A stretch of 64,000 bases of DNA, from assembly GCF_019175385.1 (NCBI RefSeq), contig NC_083345.1:5867205-5931204 (forward strand), read 5' to 3'. Position 1 is the stretch's first letter. Each line of letters begins with the position of its first letter. This DNA is from Lycium barbarum (Eukaryota > Streptophyta > Magnoliopsida > Solanales > Solanaceae). The notes under the pieces are model-generated. The model was given only the letters and a program-made list of their open reading frames with translations. It was not told the DNA's origin and made no database searches. The translations under genes were made by a program, and so were the position numbers. Shown piece by piece: positions 23,410-36,100 of the stretch.

Positions 23410-23999
23410 CGACGTGAGACCGTCAGTTTTTTTTTTTTAATTTTTTGTTTTTTTAACAAAACCGATGCAGTTTGTCGGTTACGAAACGCGAGAGAGAACT
23501 TGAGGAAAAAAGTTGAGGTTAAAGAATGAACTTGAGGAAAAAAAAGCAGGGAGAGAGAAATATAGGTCTAAGTAATGGTTTAACGATTAATCTCACGAAG
23601 GTTTATGAGTTTGTACGCTGTTTGTATAAAAAAATAGACGGAGACCAAATTTGATAAGTTTTTGAATAGTTAAAAGACTAAAATCGGTAAGTGTATAGTT
23701 AAAGGACCATTTTAGACCTACTCCCATAGATAAGGGACTATTTATGGCCTTTTCTCTATAACTATATGTGAACCAATAAAAATAATGTCACATATTTAAT
23801 TTAAAAAATCATATATTGCACATCAACTTTTGTTAAAAGGAGGGACAATTTTAGGCTTAAATTTAGACTTTAAGGACATTTTTTTTTATCCAAATAGATG
23901 GAAGGAAGGACAAATTTATCCAATAGGTAGAAATAAGACAATTTTAAACCATTTTTAATACGTTAAGGGCATTTTGACTCTGTTCCCTATTTTTTTTTT

Positions 24000-24466
24000 A
24001 ATATCATTTTAGTATCCAGTGTAATTCTTTTATGTTGTATATCTTAGAATTTGATTGGACTTTCTTGATATTTATGTTTTTTTTTTTTTTTTTTGCATTG
24101 TTTCTATTAAATCTAACAGAACATAAATTGTTAAATATTTGGCAAAGACAACTTATTAACTTTTGACAAACTTAAAGGATCAAACTGTCAAAATTCCTGT
24201 AATGTGCCTTAGCTTGTCTATATGTGATTTCCTATATGCAAAAATATTCCAAGTGTTGAACCAAATGTGAGGGCAAAAGAATTGAAGATAGCTGAGTGAC
24301 ATCTTGTCGAGCAAACAAAAATAAATGACATGGTGACAGTTAATTTCATTCGATTGAAAGTCAGAATTCGAGAGATTACCAGAACACTTTAAGACTAATA
24401 AGTGGCAATATATGCACCCGCCCACTTACACTTCATGTTCGTATGACGGTATGAGTATGACTCTCT
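24000..24466. other. Intergenic DNA left of the Tat-type retrotransposon
   Basis: No gene or repeat is recognisable. The minus-strand frame at 24180-24425 has no known domain. The stretch ends at the 5-bp target duplication AAATC (24467-24471). Confidence 0.5.
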
Positions 24467-24471
24467 AAATC

Positions 24472-25360
24472 TGTGGACAATGAAATTTTATTAAATTTAA
24501 ATCCACCGAAAATTCGGATTATATTAAATTCAAGATATATGAGTCTAAAGAAATATTATAGACTAGTATAGTTGGATTAATTATTTAAGTCCAATTAATA
24601 CAAATTTAATTAATGGTCCAATTCTGTTGGACTAATCCATCGATTTGGGCTGTAAATGATGAGCCCACTTTGCTAAGCCCAAGATGTCATCTTCCATGAG
24701 GCCCACTTTAGTGCCACGTGTCAAATGATGTGACATGCCAAGTCAAACAAAGGAGCCTATAGGGTCATGACACGTGTCAAAATGATGCAACATGCCTAGT
24801 CAAGTCAAAGGCCAATGAGGATGCGCCACGTGTACAAGTGATATGTTCCGGCCAATCAAATATCGACATGTCAGCTTAATTCTGATTGGTCGAAAGAAGC
24901 ATGTCCTTATCACAACTCCTCCATCCTACAACTATAAATAGGGGTCTCATAATTCAGAAAAAAGGACAGAAATTTTAACAAGAAGCAAGAGAGAGCTCGT
25001 GGATCAAACACTGTGGATTTCTCTACAAGCTAAAAGCATTCAAGTATTTCTCTAGAAGTTCTAGAGATCTAGACGAAGATTCAAGATCAAGCTTCAAGCC
25101 CTTGAATCCAAGTACAAGTTCAAGATCAAGACCACCAGATTCAAGATCAAGCTCAAAAGCCCTTGAATTCAAGTACAAGTCAAGATCAAATCCATCAAGT
25201 TCAAGAATAAGCTCAAAAGCCCTTGAAATTATTGTTGAAAAGACGAATCAGAGGAATCATAGAGATTGTAACACTCATATTCTGAAATCAAATACAAAGA
25301 TTGTTGCGATATTTTCCTGTCTCGATTATTATTTTCTCGACGCGAATTTTATTGTCTACA
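24472..25360 (+). repeat. 5' LTR of the Tat-type element
   Basis: It begins TGTGGACAATGAAATT and ends TTGTCTACA. TATAAATA at 24933-24940 is the probable promoter box. Three 60-bp repeats at about 25080-25230 (AAGCCCTTGAA core) lie in the transcribed part. Several CACGTG-containing boxes (GCCACGTGTC, GACACGTGTC) occur at 24710-24835, upstream of the TATA box, and could be G-box-like transcription factor sites. Confidence 0.92.
24933..24940 (+). promoter_or_regulatory. TATA box of the Tat-type 5' LTR
   Basis: TATAAATA is followed by AGGGG and is conserved at 62638-62645 in the 3' LTR. G-box-like CACGTG motifs lie 100-220 bp upstream. Confidence 0.7.
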
Positions 25361-25365
25361 AATTC

Positions 25366-25383
25366 TAGCACGCCCAGTGGGAC
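25366..25383 (+). other. Primer binding site of the Tat-type element
   Basis: TAGCACGCCCAGTGGGAC lies 5 nt after the LTR end. The matching site after the internal LTR (53573-53590) reads TGGCACGCCCAGTGGGAC, so this copy has one G-to-A change at position 2. Confidence 0.75.
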
Positions 25384-25436
25384 CAAATCTGCCCTTCATC
25401 TCTTCTCTCATAAATTAGATCAACAAATCTTCAACA

Positions 25437-25535
25437 ATGGGGGCAATCTCAGGGAGCAACATCTCTTGTTCTCTATTCAAGATGCACCAAGTGTCTCTCT
25501 CGTCGAGTCGGGATAAATATCAAACTGTAATTTAG
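25437..25535 (+). pseudogene. Truncated gag start of the Tat-type element
   Basis: ATG at 25437 opens a short frame (MGAISGSNISCSLFKMHQ) of about 32 residues. The ATG lies 76 nt after the LTR end, exactly the spacing of the full gag ATG after the internal LTR (53644). The frame soon stops and the sequence is then interrupted by the Ogre-like insertion at 25628. I read it as the remains of a gag start of a non-autonomous element. Confidence 0.4.
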
Positions 25536-25627
25536 GCTTCTTTTTGCAGCTTGTGAGACCTTATGGGTATCAAAGAGTTGCTTATAGAGAAGTTAAGTGG
25601 AAGTGAAGAATTTCCCTTAAATCAAAT

Positions 25628-28600
25628 TGTCACACCCCATTTTAACCGGGTTGATTTAGGGAGTATGACGTATTAGTGATTCCTGTTTATTTGTTTCAAG
25701 GAGTCGCCACCTAATTAATTTAATGGTGAATTAGGACACCTAAATATTAACTAAGGTAAAGTTAAAACTAAACCTCCGTTAATGGTCTGCTAACCAGTGT
25801 GATTCTAGGTAAGGGCTCTATATTATCCTAAAGGGAAGGTGTTAGGCATCCTTTAGAATCCGTTAACTACGGTTATCCGGCCAAACTTAGGTTAATTAAT
25901 TATATTGAAATATAATGTTTAAATTTTAAAATGATTCACAAATGTTTCTAAAATTTTAAAAGGAAAATAATATTAGTGAAAATAAGATTTACAAAAATTT
26001 AATATGAAAGAAAACTTGAAATTCCATTTTTTAAATAGGACTTATAAATACCGCTAAGACTTTAAATGAAAATACTAATGATATTATTTGAAATAATACT
26101 TGTAGAAAATATAATAATGTGCGTAAGAGAAGATTCTAAAAATTAAATGAAACTTGAAATTATCGACGAAGCCTTAAATAAAAAATAATATTTAATAAAA
26201 TTTATAGGAAATGTGATAATTTGCATGAAATAAAACTTATAAGCATTGTTAAGATAAAAATGTCATTTAAAGAAGATTTACAAATGTGGCTAAACTTTAA
26301 AATAAAACGCTATTTAATATAAGATTTTATAAAATATGATAATTTTCCCATAAATAATAGCTGTTAAGAAGAGATTTGGCAGTTTTGCACTTTGAATAAA
26401 TCGTATTATTTGATTATAACAATGTAGAAAAATCTAAGCTTATAAATAAGATTCAAAAGGAAGTGAGTTTTCTTTATCATTTTTTCTATAAAATATGGGT
26501 GATTGATTCAAACTTGAAAGGGTTATTTATAAAATATGCTTGAATTTATATTTGTGTATTAGTGGTGTTTTGAAATTAAGATAACAAGAGATAAAATATG
26601 ATTTCTTTAACTAAAAAAAAAAATATTAATTTATACTATCAATTATTTTAGAAGTAAATATTATAGATTCTATAAATAACTTTAATGTGAAAAGAAGAAA
26701 ATGAAGCTTATGAGATTAATTATTAGTCTTCTTTAAACTAACTACCCATTACTAAACTAAATCTATTAACTCATTAAGGTTTATATAAACTAAATAAAAA
26801 AACAAACAATTAGTATACAAATTAAATGCACAAAATAAATAAAGGAGAGATAATTAAAAATGGGCTCAACCCATATTTTAAGAAAGGCTGCTGTTAAATG
26901 GATCTGACCCATTTGGGCCACTGCTGCAAACACTATATGGGCCTTGGCCCAGCAATTTTTATTTTCTGCTGCGGAATAAGGACCGATCGGGGACGGCTCG
27001 AGATGATTATGTTGGACTTTTAGCCCAACACCGAATGCGGGGAGAAACGAGTCCCTCGGATTCGTATGTGAGGTTCATGCAAAAGATAAAAGGAAAAAAG
27101 GATTAGTGTATAATCAATAAATAAAGTTATTTATAATGTAAATTTCAAAACAAGCAAATCAGCGACTTGTGTATATATTATGTATATTCGACTATGCACC
27201 ACGTACACATAATCGCACAGGTTTCAGCTCACTTTTTTGGAATATTTTAAATGACTACACTAAATGTCTGCAATCTTCTACTGGACTTCCATTCCATTAC
27301 CTGGCTTTCAAATGTTAAACAAACTATAATCTTAAGGAAAGTGGACGGCAATGACACAGGCTGAACATGATCAAATGCATGTATAATGACCATGGTTGGG
27401 GAAGGGCAATATCTTATCGTTCTCTGTTTCTTTCTAAATTAATATAGGCCTATCCATTGTTTGGTTATGCTTTAATGCCTTAAAGAAACTTCCCCAAACC
27501 TCAACAGACAAAAATAAAAAATAAAAAAAAATACACTTCCGACAGACAAGAGAAAAATACAAGACTCAAAACTTAGTTAAAAGAAAATCACCAACTTCCC
27601 AAATTGAGCAAACAAGTTAGACAACCTTGAGTGTAATTTTACACAAATTATGATACTGAGCAGACAGACCCAATGACTAAACATAGCTTCTTGCCAACTA
27701 CTACATTAGGCAAATAAATTAACTAGCCAAACATAACTCATTCACACCAGCTACAATATTAAGCAGAACAAACTACCCAACTAAATATATATCAAAACAA
27801 CCATGACTGCATAGAAACCCAAGAAAAAAAAAGAAAACCAAATAAATAAGGAGATGTATCAGATCTGCTCCACTTTATTAAACTTAAGGAAGGATATATA
27901 TACTCAGGTATATATTGGACAACAAAGACTTGTTCGAAACATGGAAGATAATTTAGGTTAAGAACACATTAAGCCATAATAAGCATTCAACTCCTAAATT
28001 TAATCAAACCAATCATAGCATTACATCTACCATAATAATAGACCAATAGAACCAATATTCAGACAGATGATAATCAAAACTAGACTAACACATATTGGCA
28101 GTCAGATTCAAGACTTAACATATCGGGACTCTACGTTAGATTATTCAACTAACACAAGATACATGCTTAACATGGACAGATTACATGATGCTCTCGGATA
28201 CGTTTAAACTAATAGGATTACTATAAGTATAATGCAAACTAAATATCAATCAAGAAACTTCAAACATGGCTCCAAACTGGACCAGAACACAATGAAGGCA
28301 GACAAAACCTCCTAGATGAGATTAAGGACCTAAACTTTCTTCCCTTTAAAGTAGGAGGTGAAATAAGAATGCCAAGCATAAACATATGACCAGACAGAAT
28401 GAGAATCAATCTTTAAAGTAGGAAATCTGGATACTTGTTTCTTATCAAAGAAGACCTGTTAAAATATGCACAACATCACATTAGATTTATTTAACTAGTC
28501 AGCTTCAATTCTAAATGATTCTCTGAATCTGCCATAGTTCAGAATCCAAAAGAGAGTAGCACAGTTATTGGAAGCAACATACTTAAGTTGGAAACGATAC

Positions 28601-30423
28601 TAAAATAAATTCTTTTAAAAAAAAGAAAGGAAGAGAGCAGGTTATTTATTGAGACAGAACCAGATGGGGGATCAAACTAATAACATGCACTCAATCCTAT
28701 AATTTGAGTTAAAACAAGCCAAACCAGGTCTTGAATTTATACATTAACACAGCCTTGTTCATGATTTTTTTTTTTTGGTAAATGAAACAAAGTGCATAAA
28801 TGCCTTACTCTCACAAACCAAGCAGAAAATTAAATGTCTCTACCCAAATTCTAATATATGCTATTGAAACTAAACGAAACTAACCTGATTACCACATTTT
28901 CCATGGAACAGAACTGAAACTCCAGATAAAAAGAAAGGAAATCTAAACTGGGCACTAGGGAACAAAAGACAACACAATCATATAAACATTGCCTCTCCTC
29001 TATATAACTAAATCAGGCAAACTAATCACACCACCGGCTACAAACCAAGATTTACTGATTCAAATTAAGCGAATAACCATTATGAATTGAACTAATAGCA
29101 GGCACACCATATGAGGGATACTTGGACTTCATATACACATACCGACGCATGCTGAACTTATGAAACTACACACCTAATCTACACAGAAACTGACATAACA
29201 TTTATTAACATTAACAAACTATTAGACTAACCTATCAATTAACTAACAAACGCATAAAGCATATAAACGCATAGAACAAACAGGAGAGTACTTAAATTAC
29301 CGATAAATGAATAGAAGGAGAGAGGTTTACTGACCTTCTTCAAATGCAGCGAAATGGGGCTCGAGCTTCCGATGTACCTCGAAACACTTTGAAATTCGAA
29401 CTTGCGTATGCTCGGATTCAAACGAACACCCACAGCAAAAACAGAACAGGATTTAATTTTGTGACGATATCGAAAAATTAAAAGTCGATATTTTGAAGGG
29501 GAACTGGAACAATTGAAAACTTGTATTCCGAATTGACTATCAAGAAGTATTAAGGTATCTTTTCGATCCAAAAAATCCCCCCCCCCCCTTTTCGATTCAA
29601 CCCTACCACCATTTATAGGTCTTTTGACCTTTGTCTTGAAGAAAGAAAGAGGAAACGGGTATAACGGGAAGTGGAGGACAGGCGAAGGTGGAGATGACAG
29701 TGAGCACGGTGGGAGTCGCAGTGGTGTGGGGACAGGGTATAGTGGAGGCGTGATGGAGGTAGTGGAGAGGAACGTGTGCGTGGGGGTGTCAGTGGTGGGG
29801 GACAAGGCGTGAGGAGTGAGAAGCAGTGGGGTGGCAGTGGGGGGTAACGTGGAGGCGGCGATGAGGTGGAAGAGGGAGAAAGGGAAAGGGAGAGAAAGGG
29901 AGGGGGTGCGGCGGTGTTAAGGGAAGTGAAGGGGAACCCTTTTAGGGTTTCCCTTATTTCACGTAAAAAATGGGTCGAACCCGGTCCATTTATGGACTGG
30001 GTCGATTTTTAGACCGAGTATTAAAAGAATGGCTAATAAATTATAACATGGACTGGTCCAAAAAATTTGGATCGAAAATATGGGCTGGTCAAAATATTTA
30101 TGAGTTGATTGGACTTTGATTTGGAATCCGATAAATCAAAATACAGACTGAGAGCAAGAAATAGTTTGGCTTCTAAATTTAAATAAAAGACTTGTTTAAA
30201 TAACTTCTGTTAAAATATTGCTCAATATGGAATATGTCGTCATTAATGCTTAGATAAAAAAATGGCGTTGTAATAGCAGTGCAATAATATTGCGAAAAAT
30301 CCACAGTAAAATAAATACTATTATTTAATTATGCAAAGATAAATGCGATGCGTGTGCGTAAGCTGGTAAAATGCCGAAATGATAAAAAATTATGAATTAT
30401 AATAATAGTAATATATAATAATG

Positions 30424-30471
<48 letters not shown>

Positions 30472-30646
30472 TGCGGTAATAGTAATAAGAGTAATTAATA
30501 GAATAATGCAATAGCGGTATTGATAAGAGGCTAATAATTATAGTAAACACATAATATATATATATATTTTTATTTTTTCCAAAAAAATATTAGAAGCGCA
30601 AAATAGGTATTTCGGCAGAGAGACGGGACAAAATTGGGTGTCAACA
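25628..30646 (-). repeat. 3' LTR of the Ogre-like element (5,019 bp)
   Basis: On the minus strand it starts TGTTGACACCCAATTT and ends GGGTGTGACA. It matches 47685-52686 almost base for base; the differences I see are A-run and C-run lengths (26610, 27510, 29578), the TAA microsatellite (30417-30472), a changed base near 29915 and a one-A difference near 30258. The reading frames at 29239-29812 are translations of LTR DNA and occur in both copies. Nothing else gene-like is seen in these 5 kb. Confidence 0.95.
30417..30472. repeat. (TAA)n microsatellite in the Ogre-like LTR
   Basis: The repeat is longer here than in the other LTR (about 52470-52509), so it has changed length since insertion. 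Confidence 0.9.
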
Positions 30647-30665
30647 ACTTGTCCCTCTTTGCCCG
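30647..30665 (-). other. Polypurine tract of the Ogre-like element
   Basis: The minus strand reads GGGCAAAGAGGGACAAGT immediately upstream of the LTR start TGTTGACACC. The equivalent next to the internal LTR (37598-37612) reads GAAGAGGGGCATC. Confidence 0.65.
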
Positions 30666-30773
30666 GTAATGATGAAAAGAGTTGTCGGGCAAAGACGTTG
30701 ACTTAGTAGCCTATTTTGTCCCGGCTAAAGGAAACTTGAGAGGATTATGACTGGACTCCGGTCTCTGAGTTGC

Positions 30774-30813
30774 CTACATATCTCGGGCTGCACGAGAATC
30801 AGGTCAAGTGTAG
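30774..30813 (-). ncRNA. Retrotransposon hairpin motif, single copy near the 3' LTR
   Basis: CTACA (30774-30778) can pair with TGTAG (30809-30813), and inside it TCTCG (30781-30785) with CGAGA (30793-30797). The linker ATCAGGTCAAG is the family signature. Both stems differ in sequence from the other copies yet still pair. Function unknown; orientation given as that of the element. Confidence 0.5.
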
Positions 30814-31198
30814 TTCTGGAACAATTACGACACCTGAACCCGATTAGCGCGAATCTTGCAAAATATTGTCCCAGTGCTGAATTATGATAACACTGGGTAT
30901 TATGATAGAAACTTGAGAATTCTGAAAATTGAATTGTTGGAACGCAAGAGAATACTTGTAATTAGAGACGAGTGTTCGAGGTAGATCTTTGACCCGTGTT
31001 GGGAAGTCTGATTATCCTTCCCGACAAATTGCCCCAGTTCGCTGCCGAAGAAATAGTTCCACGATTTGATGTGTGATGCCAACTTTGATATTGTCAAAAG
31101 CCATCAGCTAAAAACAAGTGTTAGCAATAAAGAAATATATGTAAATAAGGCAGGGTTGGAGAAGTTACACTTGCAGCCCCTGTTTCGAAAGTTGAATC

Positions 31199-32250
31199 CA
31201 TATTCGGAGGTGGATGCCGGAACTGAAATATAAGATTCCCGCATTCGGAGGTGGGTGCCTGAACTTGAAATATAAGATACCCGCATTCGGAGGTGGGTGC
31301 CTGAACTTGAAATATAAGATACCCGCATTCGGAGGTGGGCGCCTGAACTGAAATATAAGATACCCGCATTCGGAGGTGGGTGCCTGAACTTGAAATATAA
31401 GATACCCGCATTCGGAGGTGGGCGCCTGAACTTGAAATATAAGATACCCGCATTCGGAGGTGGCGCTTGAACTGAAATATGAAATACCCGCATTCGGAGG
31501 TTGGCGCTTGAACTGAAATATGAAATACCCGCATTCGGAGGTTGGCGCTTGAACTGAAATATGAAATACCCGCATTCGGAGGTGGGCGCCTGAACTGAAA
31601 TATGAAATACCCGCATTCGGAGGTGGGCGCCTGAACTGAAATATGACATACCCGCATTCGGAGGTGGGCGCCTGAACTGAAATATAAGATACCCGCATTC
31701 GGAGGTGGGTGCCTGAACTTTGAAATATAAGATACCCGCATTCGGAGGTGGGTGCCTGAACTGAACATTGAAATACCCGCATTCTAAGGTGGGTGCCTAA
31801 TTTGAACATTGAAATACCCGCATTCTAAGGTGGGTGCCTGGATTGAAATTGACATACCCGCATTCTAAGGTGGGTGCCTGGATTGAAATTGACATACCCG
31901 CATTCTAAGGTGGGTGCCTAAACTTGAAAATTGACATACCCGCATTCTAAGGTGGGTGCCCAAATTAAATTTTGAAATACCCGCATTCTAAGGTGGGTGC
32001 CTAAATTAAAAATCGAAATACCCGCATTCTAAGGTGGGCGCCTAAATTAAAAATCGAAATACCCGCATTATAAGGTGGGCGCCTAAATTAAAAATCGAAA
32101 TACCCGCATTCTAAGGTGGGCGCCTATATTGAAAATTGACATACCCGCATTCTAAGGTGGGCGCCTAATTTGAACATTGAAATACCCGCATTCTAAGGTG
32201 GGTGCCTAATTTGAACTTTGAAATACCCGCATTTTAAGGTGGGTGCCTAT
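31199..32250. repeat. 41-42 bp tandem repeat, about 25 copies
   Basis: The unit contains ACCCGCATTCGGAGGTGGGC followed by GCCTGAACTGAAATATRAAAT. In the left block (to about 31760) the core is ATTCGGAGG; from about 31780 to the end it is ATTCTAAGG. Because 42 is a multiple of three, three overlapping stop-free minus-strand frames of 181-215 codons arise; these are repeat artefacts. Hypervariable tandem repeats in the 3' untranslated part are known for Tat-lineage elements. Confidence 0.95.
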
Positions 32251-32259
32251 ATCATGTCC

Positions 32260-33167
32260 ACTTCCCATGGTGCAAAAATGTAAATCCACATCCACTTTCA
32301 GGGTGCAGAAAAATAAATCCGAGTTCACTTTCACAGTTCAAAATATAAATCTACGTCCGCATTTCACGGTACAAAATATAAATCCACGTCGACTTTGACG
32401 TCCGTATTATACGGTACAACAGTAAATTTACATCTACTTTCACGTCTGCATTATACGGCGCAAAAATAAATTCACTTTTACTTTCAAAAACATAAATCTG
32501 TATCCACTTTCTACAATTATATGTATATTTTTTTTGTAATATAATTCTATTTCCACTTCCATGCTCGCATCCACAATGTAAATGTAAATCCACGTCCACT
32601 TTAGAAATAGTATTGTAAAAAGATATCCACATCTTAATCCATGTCCCGTTGTGACGGAAGTTAAATATATAATTAACCCCCACAATTTGATATACGATGC
32701 AATATTTCGATCTTGTTATCTTATTAACACACTTCATTCTAAAAGAATTTGATAATGATTTGAACATGTATGAAGTGATGACGAAATTGAGGAATTCTAA
32801 CCAATAACAGGTGATCAAGGTCAGTGTCCATGATTATATGTATTCGATCCATCGATGAATGTCACGAGCTAAAACAACTGTTAGTGATAAGAATCAATAG
32901 CTGGGTCTAAAAGAATTATACTTACAGCCCTTGGTTGAGAAGATGAACTTGTGTCCACTGTTGCAATTGAAATTTCGTGATGAGTGGAACGACGCCCACC
33001 GTTCGGCATAAGCTACCTTTGCATCCACGCTGAAGAGTATTTGCATTTTGAAGAAAGTTAACTTTTTGATCACGCCCATAATTTAATACATGCACCGTGT
33101 TCATGTTAATTGGACCTGTCTCAACAAAGAAAAATTGTGAGTTTAAAAGAAAATTGGTTGACTTGTG
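32260..33167. other. 3' non-coding region of the Ogre-like element between the tandem repeat and the internal LTR
   Basis: It contains irregular repeats of TAAATCCACRTCCACTTT-type sequence (32270-32640). The overlapping short minus-strand frames have no recognisable domain. Confidence 0.5.
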
Positions 33168-36100
33168 TGTCACACCCCTTTTTAACCCGGGAGTTAAAGT
33201 TAGAAGTATGACATATTGGAGATTCCTGTTTTTTTGTTATTTGTTTAAGGAGTCGCCACCTAATTATTTATGGTGAATTAGGACACCTAAAGTTTATTAA
33301 AGTTATGTTTAAAGTTAACTCTGTTTAAGGTCTGCGAAACTTAAGATTCTAGGTAAGGGTTCGATTAGTCTAAAGGGAAGGTATTAGGCATCCTTTAAGA
33401 CCCATTAACAATGGTTGACCGACCGGACTTATAATTAATTAGGCTAAATGTAAATATGGTTTTATAGGAAAAGAAAGTAGCTTTGTAAGTATGACTAAAG
33501 TTATAGATAAATATGTTGTTTAAAATAGGATTTGTAGAATAATAATGATTTGTATAAAAGAGTGTTTGTAATGTTATTTTGTAAACACGGCTTATAAATG
33601 TTATTAAAATTTTTAAACGAAAGTATAATACTTGTGGAAAGGTAATAGTTGCATAAAAGAGTTTTAGTCAAAAATAGACTAAAAGAAAGCGGGACATGTA
33701 ATGTTTATATGTGGAGGAAATGACTAAAATTTAAAAGAATTATTTAATAAAGTTTTAAAGGTTATCTTAGACAAATATGTATTTCAAGTGTTGGAAGGAA
33801 TTAAAGTGGAAAGTTATCCGTTGAAACTAATTTGCCTTTATTTCTTAGAATAGGCTAACGTTAGTGCAAGATTTATGACGTTTTAGACTTCTAAAATAGT
33901 AAGCATAAATTATGATTCCCTTAGCCGAAAGATGTAATTATGCTATTTTGAAAATTAATCATTCTAAAAAAGTATAGATATTATAGATATTATAAATAAT
34001 TTTAAAAATAGAAGTGAATGTGATTTGTGGAATTAACTACCCATTATTAAACTACAATCCTTAATATACTGGAAATTTTCTAAGTTAACAAAATAAAATG
34101 TTAGTCATACAAAACAGAGAACAATACACAATCATAAAATAAGGAAGGGAGTAGAAGAATAAACGAGTTTGGCCCATTTTTTCATGGGCTCAACTGCTGA
34201 ACTGTTTGCGTTTATTGGGCTTAGGCCCAATGAATTTTCTCTATATTGCTGCTGTGGGCCGTCTTGTCTATTGGGCTTTGGCCCAGACTTTGTTTTCTTG
34301 TTTGGCTGCGGATTGGATGACTCGAGAAATACGTCGGGCTTTAGCCCAACACCGAATATGGAAAATGGCGAGTCCTTCGGACTCGTATGCGAGATGATCA
34401 TGCATAAAATGAAAAGAAAAGGTATTAGTACATAATCAATAGATGAAATTAAACGTATATAATGTAAATTCAAAGACAATTTCATTCGTGTCTTCTTATC
34501 ACAGTATTACATCATTTACGGGATACGAACTAAATCAATGAGACATGCAAACATTCAGGAATTCCCATCAGAGAAATCTCCATCGACAAAAATCATCCCA
34601 CCCCGAGGGGTTGATATCCCTATCTGCTCTATTAACATTGCAGGGACAAAATGAAAAATGATAATATAACAAGAAGGCTGGAAAGGAAATGTCTATCATC
34701 AATTCGTATTTGAGAGAAAACTAGTGCATGTTTAGTTCTAAAAGAGGGTAAACTCAATTTTAACAAATGGCGGAGGACAGACAAATACCACTCATACAGA
34801 TTTTAAAGAATCGAAAGAGGATATCTTGCAAAGTTCAAGTTAAGACCCCTCTTTCATTCTCTCTTAACACTGGATTTATACTTATTATTTTTGTCTTTCC
34901 GGAACCAGTTTTATCTTTTGCGCGCAGAAGCTAAACAAACAGTTCAGCTTAATACTCCTACGTTTCGCACACATGTAACATAGATCTTATTCCTCAAATG
35001 AAGAACAACCAAAAAACATAGTCTCCCCACAAGGAAACAGAGTCAAACACAGGTATATTTCACAGATTTGAGTCACATATGAATATATTAGTACTGTCAG
35101 ATATCCATATACATCTTACAGGATGTTTTTTAGACTGCTGGTACCTAAAACAACATCTGATCATGCTGAATCAACTAGATCAAATTCTAGTTTCAGAAGC
35201 TAATATAATGCTGACAATACATAGGTCGAACTTTTGTATTTAAAACTACTTTTTGGCAATGTGAAATTTTAAGACTAGCTGAGGTAAGGATAAGAGCTTA
35301 ACCAAACATACGATTTTGAGAAGACTTGCATTAATATTCTGTCAAATAAGCCATACCACAGCAAACCTCTTATTCAAACTGAAATAAAAAGGGTGACTGC
35401 TTCTTTGGTTTTTAGGCAAAAATGAAAAAAAAGATCTATGATTCATGATTAGGGAGACATTACTACTGCAGATTGGAAACTGGTATGAAACTCGACTAGA
35501 ACTCTATCAGCGCATGAAGGGAAAGCATCTAGCAAACAACATTTGTTATGGACTTAAAGAGGAGCATTCTTTGTAAAGTTAAGGAGTAAATTTGGTTAGC
35601 GACTGATTCACGATATCATTTGTGATAGCAGCCACATGATTAGATAACAACAACAAATAACAAAAACAACTCATGGAAAACAGCAGCTGTGTAAGTGGTC
35701 TGTGGGAGAGGAAATACTTAAACAAAGATAGCATCGATTTCTTTCAAAGGTAACAGGTGTAGCCAGACAAACAATTTGATTAACAACTGGATATATGGAC
35801 AAACATAGAGAAAGCAATCCCCAGCTGCTCTAAGTGTAAGTATGTATCAGACCACACACCTATTTTGAGAAACACAAGATTAGATGGACATTTCTAGACA
35901 GGTTGCCAAACTTATACATTAGACGAATATGGGCAATGCTTCAGGGATATACATCATTTTATATATCACTCATTATGTCAAAGTATAAAAGCCATAGAAA
36001 ATAAGCACTAATCAAGCTCAGATCACACACAGGAGGTTCAGAGCTGACAATATAACAACAATAATTCAAAACCCAATGAACGCAATTCTTGATCACTGTG

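Larger units (their letters stand above)
22676..23756. mobile_element. Mutator-type MITE with 230-bp terminal inverted repeats
   Basis: The left arm (22676 to about 22906) and right arm (about 23528-23756) are about 95% alike when inverted; the left begins GAGAAAAGACCATAAATAG and the right ends in the complement of GAGAAAAGGCCATAAATAG. A 10-bp direct repeat TATAACTATA flanks the element exactly (22666-22675 and 23757-23766). Long arms and a 9-10 bp duplication point to the Mutator superfamily. The inside is a patchwork of CACTA-like and SINE-like sequence, with no reading frame. Confidence 0.85.
21985..23990. mobile_element. Older inverted-repeat element, split by a second MITE
   Basis: The left arm (about 21985-22366) and right arm (22646-22675 plus 23757 to about 23990) are inverted copies: both contain, in the inverted sense, CCTTAACGTATTA, CCTATTGGAT/CCTATTAGGAT, TTAAGCCTAAAATT, TTTTAACAAAAG and ACCCAAATTCATTCACAAT. 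The right arm is interrupted at 22675/23757 by the element at 22676-23756. The left arm has three tandem units of about 65 bp (22060-22250) where the right arm has fewer. Ends are approximate and no target duplication could be fixed. No coding capacity is seen. Confidence 0.7.

Noticed and set aside
29239..29812. Reading frames of 188 and 62 codons in the Ogre-like LTR (also at 51296-51868)
   Set aside because: They lie in LTR DNA, are low-complexity Pro/Ser/Thr- or Gly-rich, and are present in both LTRs; no domain is recognised.
31104..31809. Three overlapping minus-strand reading frames of 181-215 codons
   Set aside because: They are translations of the 42-bp tandem repeat, whose length is a multiple of three; no protein domain is present.
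31199..32250. Possible CRISPR-like array
   Set aside because: The units are contiguous 41-42 bp repeats without unique spacers, inside a plant retrotransposon.
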